DNA from: an uncultured Kordiimonas sp.
Lineage (GTDB): Bacteria; Pseudomonadota; Alphaproteobacteria; Sphingomonadales; Kordiimonadaceae
Assembly: GCA_947492375.1 (NCBI GenBank)
Contig: CANLMI010000005.1
Span: 19,519-83,518 of the forward strand
Length of the DNA stretch: 64,000 nucleotides
Direction: 5' to 3'
Part shown: positions 62,082-64,000 of the stretch, piece after piece
Position numbering within the stretch: position 1 is the stretch's first letter
Layout: the number at the start of each line of letters is the position of its first letter
Program-made: the position numbers and the translations under genes
The notes under the pieces: generated by a model
Seen by the model: the letters and a program-made list of their open reading frames with translations, nothing else
What the model was told of the DNA's origin: nothing
Databases searched by the model: none

Positions 62082-63162
62082 GCGTCTCAAACAGGTTAGA
62101 ATTCGCCTTATCATTAACCAGCCCTTTTTTGGTACCCTTGCTTTAAGGCTAAAGTTCCTGCCTACAAAAACCGAAGAAACTCTGGCAACCGATGGCCAGT
62201 CAATCCTTTATAATGAGGACTATATTAAAACTCTGACCGACGATGAACTTGTTGGGGTGATTGCCCATGAAGTCATGCACTGTGCTCTCCAGCATCATCT
62301 CAGGCAAGGCGACCGGGACCCCAAAAAATGGAATATTGCCTGCGATTACGCGGTTAATGACATTCTTCTTAAAAATAACCTGATTCTGCCAACAGGGGCA
62401 TTGAAAGAACCAGCCTATGAAGGATGGTCGGCAGAAAAAATCTATGAATGCCTGCCTGAAACCCCCGAGAGCGACCTAGACCCAAATATATGTGGCTTGG
62501 TCAAAAAGCCAAATATCGGATCAGACGAACTGGAAACGCAAAAGCAACACTGGACCAGTGCCGTCATTCAAGCCGAAAAGCTTTCACAAGGTTCTGGTCA
62601 GGATTCGGTCGGTATCGACCGCCTGATCGAAGAACTTAAAAACTCTGAACTCGATTGGCGCCAACTCTTGTGGGATTCTGTCACCTGTTATGATAAATCA
62701 GATTATGACTGGACACGTCCAAACGGTCGGTTTCTCTCACAAAATATCTATCTACCAAGATTACATAGTCCTAAAATGGGTGAAATTGCAGTTATCTGCG
62801 ATACATCCTCAAGCATTTCCAACCGTATGATAAATCAAATCAATGCGGAACTCACTGAAATTGCAAGGTCTTTGGAACCAAGCCTTATAACGGTAATCCA
62901 CTGCAATACGCGGGTTACATCCGTGGAATTGTTTGAAGAACCCGGCCCTGAAATCAAAATTGCTCCCGTTGGCTACGGCGGGACCTATCTAGTACCTGCT
63001 TTCGAATGGCTGATCGAAAACGACCATTCCCCAGACGTCATCATCGTCTTCACAGATCTAAAGTTCAGACACTATCCAACAATCCCTGACCAACCCGTGA
63101 TCTGGGTCACACCCAATAAACGCATCGCTGATTTTGGCGAAACAATCGAATTAACCCTTTAA
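62074..63162 (+). CDS. VWA-like metallopeptidase (DUF2201 type)
   Basis: 362 residues. The N-terminal half has VIAHEVMHCALQHHLRQGDR (HExxH at residues 65-69) with the third-ligand block WNIACDYAVNDILL, the putative metallopeptidase domain of DUF2201 proteins. The C-terminal half is VWA-like with a MIDAS DTSSSIS in AVICDTSSSISNRM. It matches the usual partner of MoxR ATPases of this operon type. It overlaps the previous gene by eight nt. Confidence 0.88.
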   Translation: MNERLKQVRIRLIINQPFFGTLALRLKFLPTKTEETLATDGQSILYNEDYIKTLTDDELVGVIAHEVMHCALQHHLRQGDRDPKKWNIACDYAVNDILLKNNLILPTGALKEPAYEGWSAEKIYECLPETPESDLDPNICGLVKKPNIGSDELETQKQHWTSAVIQAEKLSQGSGQDSVGIDRLIEELKNSELDWRQLLWDSVTCYDKSDYDWTRPNGRFLSQNIYLPRLHSPKMGEIAVICDTSSSISNRMINQINAELTEIARSLEPSLITVIHCNTRVTSVELFEEPGPEIKIAPVGYGGTYLVPAFEWLIENDHSPDVIIVFTDLKFRHYPTIPDQPVIWVTPNKRIADFGETIELTL

Positions 63163-63176
63163 GAAAGGAATGGCGC

Positions 63177-64000
63177 ATGGAAAATCTTCCTCTTTTCACA
63201 AATGATACCCTATTGCCTCAATCAAAATATGGCGACCCCGCTACCAAAGCAGAATATCTGTATACAGCGGCCAAGGCCTTTGCCAAACGGATGGAAACGA
63301 CTCTTTTCAAAGACTGTAACAAACTCAACCGAAGCACAATACGCGCGATCATGTCGTCAAACTTCGGCGGTGATGACACTATGGGCTATTGGTCATGGCG
63401 CGATGCTTATGACGCAATCGAAGCCGCTCAAGTACTTCTCTATTCACAATTCTTAAAATCTATATCCCGTAATGACCGCATGAAGTGCTTGCTGAAATTG
63501 ATACAGGAACTGCCGACCGCTACGATCCGCTCCGAACTTTCAATTGAGCTTCAACATTTCTCGACACCTTTGCTCCTTGCTGAAGTTGCAGCCGGATTAT
63601 TACCCGAAAGCGCATGGCAAGGCCCAGTCATTGAACCGAGTGCCGGAAACGGGATGCTGGCTGCCATAGTGGCCTCTACCAGTAACACCCTTGTCCTCAA
63701 TGAAATTGAACCCATAAAGGCGGCCCTGCTCAAGAAGTTATTTCCAGCCTGTCAACTTCACACGATAGATGCCTCTCGCCTTGCAGATCAATTGCCAACC
63801 CGTGATGGTTTCTCTGCCTGTATTATGAACCCGCCGTTTCAGGATAATCGAGCGAAAAAAATTGATCCGGCAGGCTTGCGCCATGTCATTGCAGGCTTAC
63901 AGTCGCTTCGCCAAGACGGCCATCTTGTGGCCATCTTGCCAAAAGACTGTACCCCACAAACCCGTAAATTTAGTCTTGGTTTCGCAAAAATTGCTCAAAT
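63177..64000 (+). CDS. methyltransferase/strawberry-notch-type protein, 3' end outside window
   Basis: Starts at ATG 63177 with AGGA seven nt upstream and stays open to the window end (274 codons seen). Residues 115-220 hold a class I SAM methyltransferase: LQHFSTPLLLAEVAAGLL, VIEPSAGNGMLAAIV (motif I), LVLNEIEPIKAALLKKLFP, and MNPPFQD (the NPPF catalytic motif of N6-adenine or related methyltransferases). In alphaproteobacterial plasmids and phages this N-terminal layout is typical of very long proteins that continue with a strawberry-notch helicase domain; that part would lie beyond 64000, so it is inference. Confidence 0.82.
   Translation, partial: MENLPLFTNDTLLPQSKYGDPATKAEYLYTAAKAFAKRMETTLFKDCNKLNRSTIRAIMSSNFGGDDTMGYWSWRDAYDAIEAAQVLLYSQFLKSISRNDRMKCLLKLIQELPTATIRSELSIELQHFSTPLLLAEVAAGLLPESAWQGPVIEPSAGNGMLAAIVASTSNTLVLNEIEPIKAALLKKLFPACQLHTIDASRLADQLPTRDGFSACIMNPPFQDNRAKKIDPAGLRHVIAGLQSLRQDGHLVAILPKDCTPQTRKFSLGFAKIAQ

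Overview
The window looks like part of a large, AT-rich conjugative plasmid (or plasmid-like integrative element) of an alphaproteobacterium. Three things in the sequence support this: two perfect alphaproteobacterial LexA (SOS) boxes of the form GTTC-N7-GTTC, a RepA_C-type initiator beside 13 iterons with a ParA/ribbon-helix-helix partition pair, and a complete-looking F-type mating-pair-formation operon. The low GC would fit groups such as Emcibacterales, Kordiimonadales or Sneathiellales, but that is only an inference. No rRNA, tRNA or CRISPR array was seen.

Layout. 1-1.4 kb: end of an alpha/beta hydrolase and an SdpI-like membrane protein. 1.4-6.7 kb (minus strand): a RiPP operon of HlyD-type adaptor, C39-peptidase ABC exporter, Nif11-like-leader precursor with an Ala/Val-rich core, and a radical SAM protein resembling PoyD-type peptide epimerases. 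7-9.5 kb: divergent XRE regulators and a RES/Xre toxin-antitoxin pair. 9.8-13.6 kb: a nucleotidyltransferase-fold protein, an exported protein, an RTX protein with a HExxH motif, and a small membrane protein. 13.7-33.4 kb: an 18-gene tra operon on the minus strand, transcribed from a DsbC-like gene and traA down to traG. 33.9-38.5 kb: small regulators, the parA/RHH pair with a repeat-rich candidate centromere, repA and its iteron origin. 38.8-43.6 kb: SprT-like metalloprotein, exported EEP-family nuclease/phosphatase, tyrosine recombinase and SOS-boxed umuDC. 43.7-50.5 kb: membrane and unknown proteins, a FeeM-like N-acyl synthase and a PrsK-like histidine kinase. 50.7-64 kb: a GC-rich non-coding block, then an SOS-boxed module of a large ParB-like protein, small DNA-binding proteins, a receiver/ATPase protein, a possible PD-(D/E)XK protein, a GHKL ATPase, a MoxR ATPase, an unknown protein, a VWA-metallopeptidase and the start of a methyltransferase/strawberry-notch-type protein that leaves the window.

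How the parts work together. repA, the iterons and parA/RHH maintain the replicon; the tra operon builds the transfer channel and pilus; relaxase and coupling protein genes (traI, traD) are not here and must lie elsewhere. Accessory cargo includes the RiPP, toxin-antitoxin, RTX and acyl-signal genes. umuDC and the 51-64 kb module share an SOS operator, so damage or entry of single-stranded DNA could induce both. The best candidates for undescribed biology are the compact epimerised-RiPP operon and the SOS-boxed ParB/GHKL/MoxR/VWA/methyltransferase module, which carries a repeated RNA-hairpin motif ahead of two of its genes.
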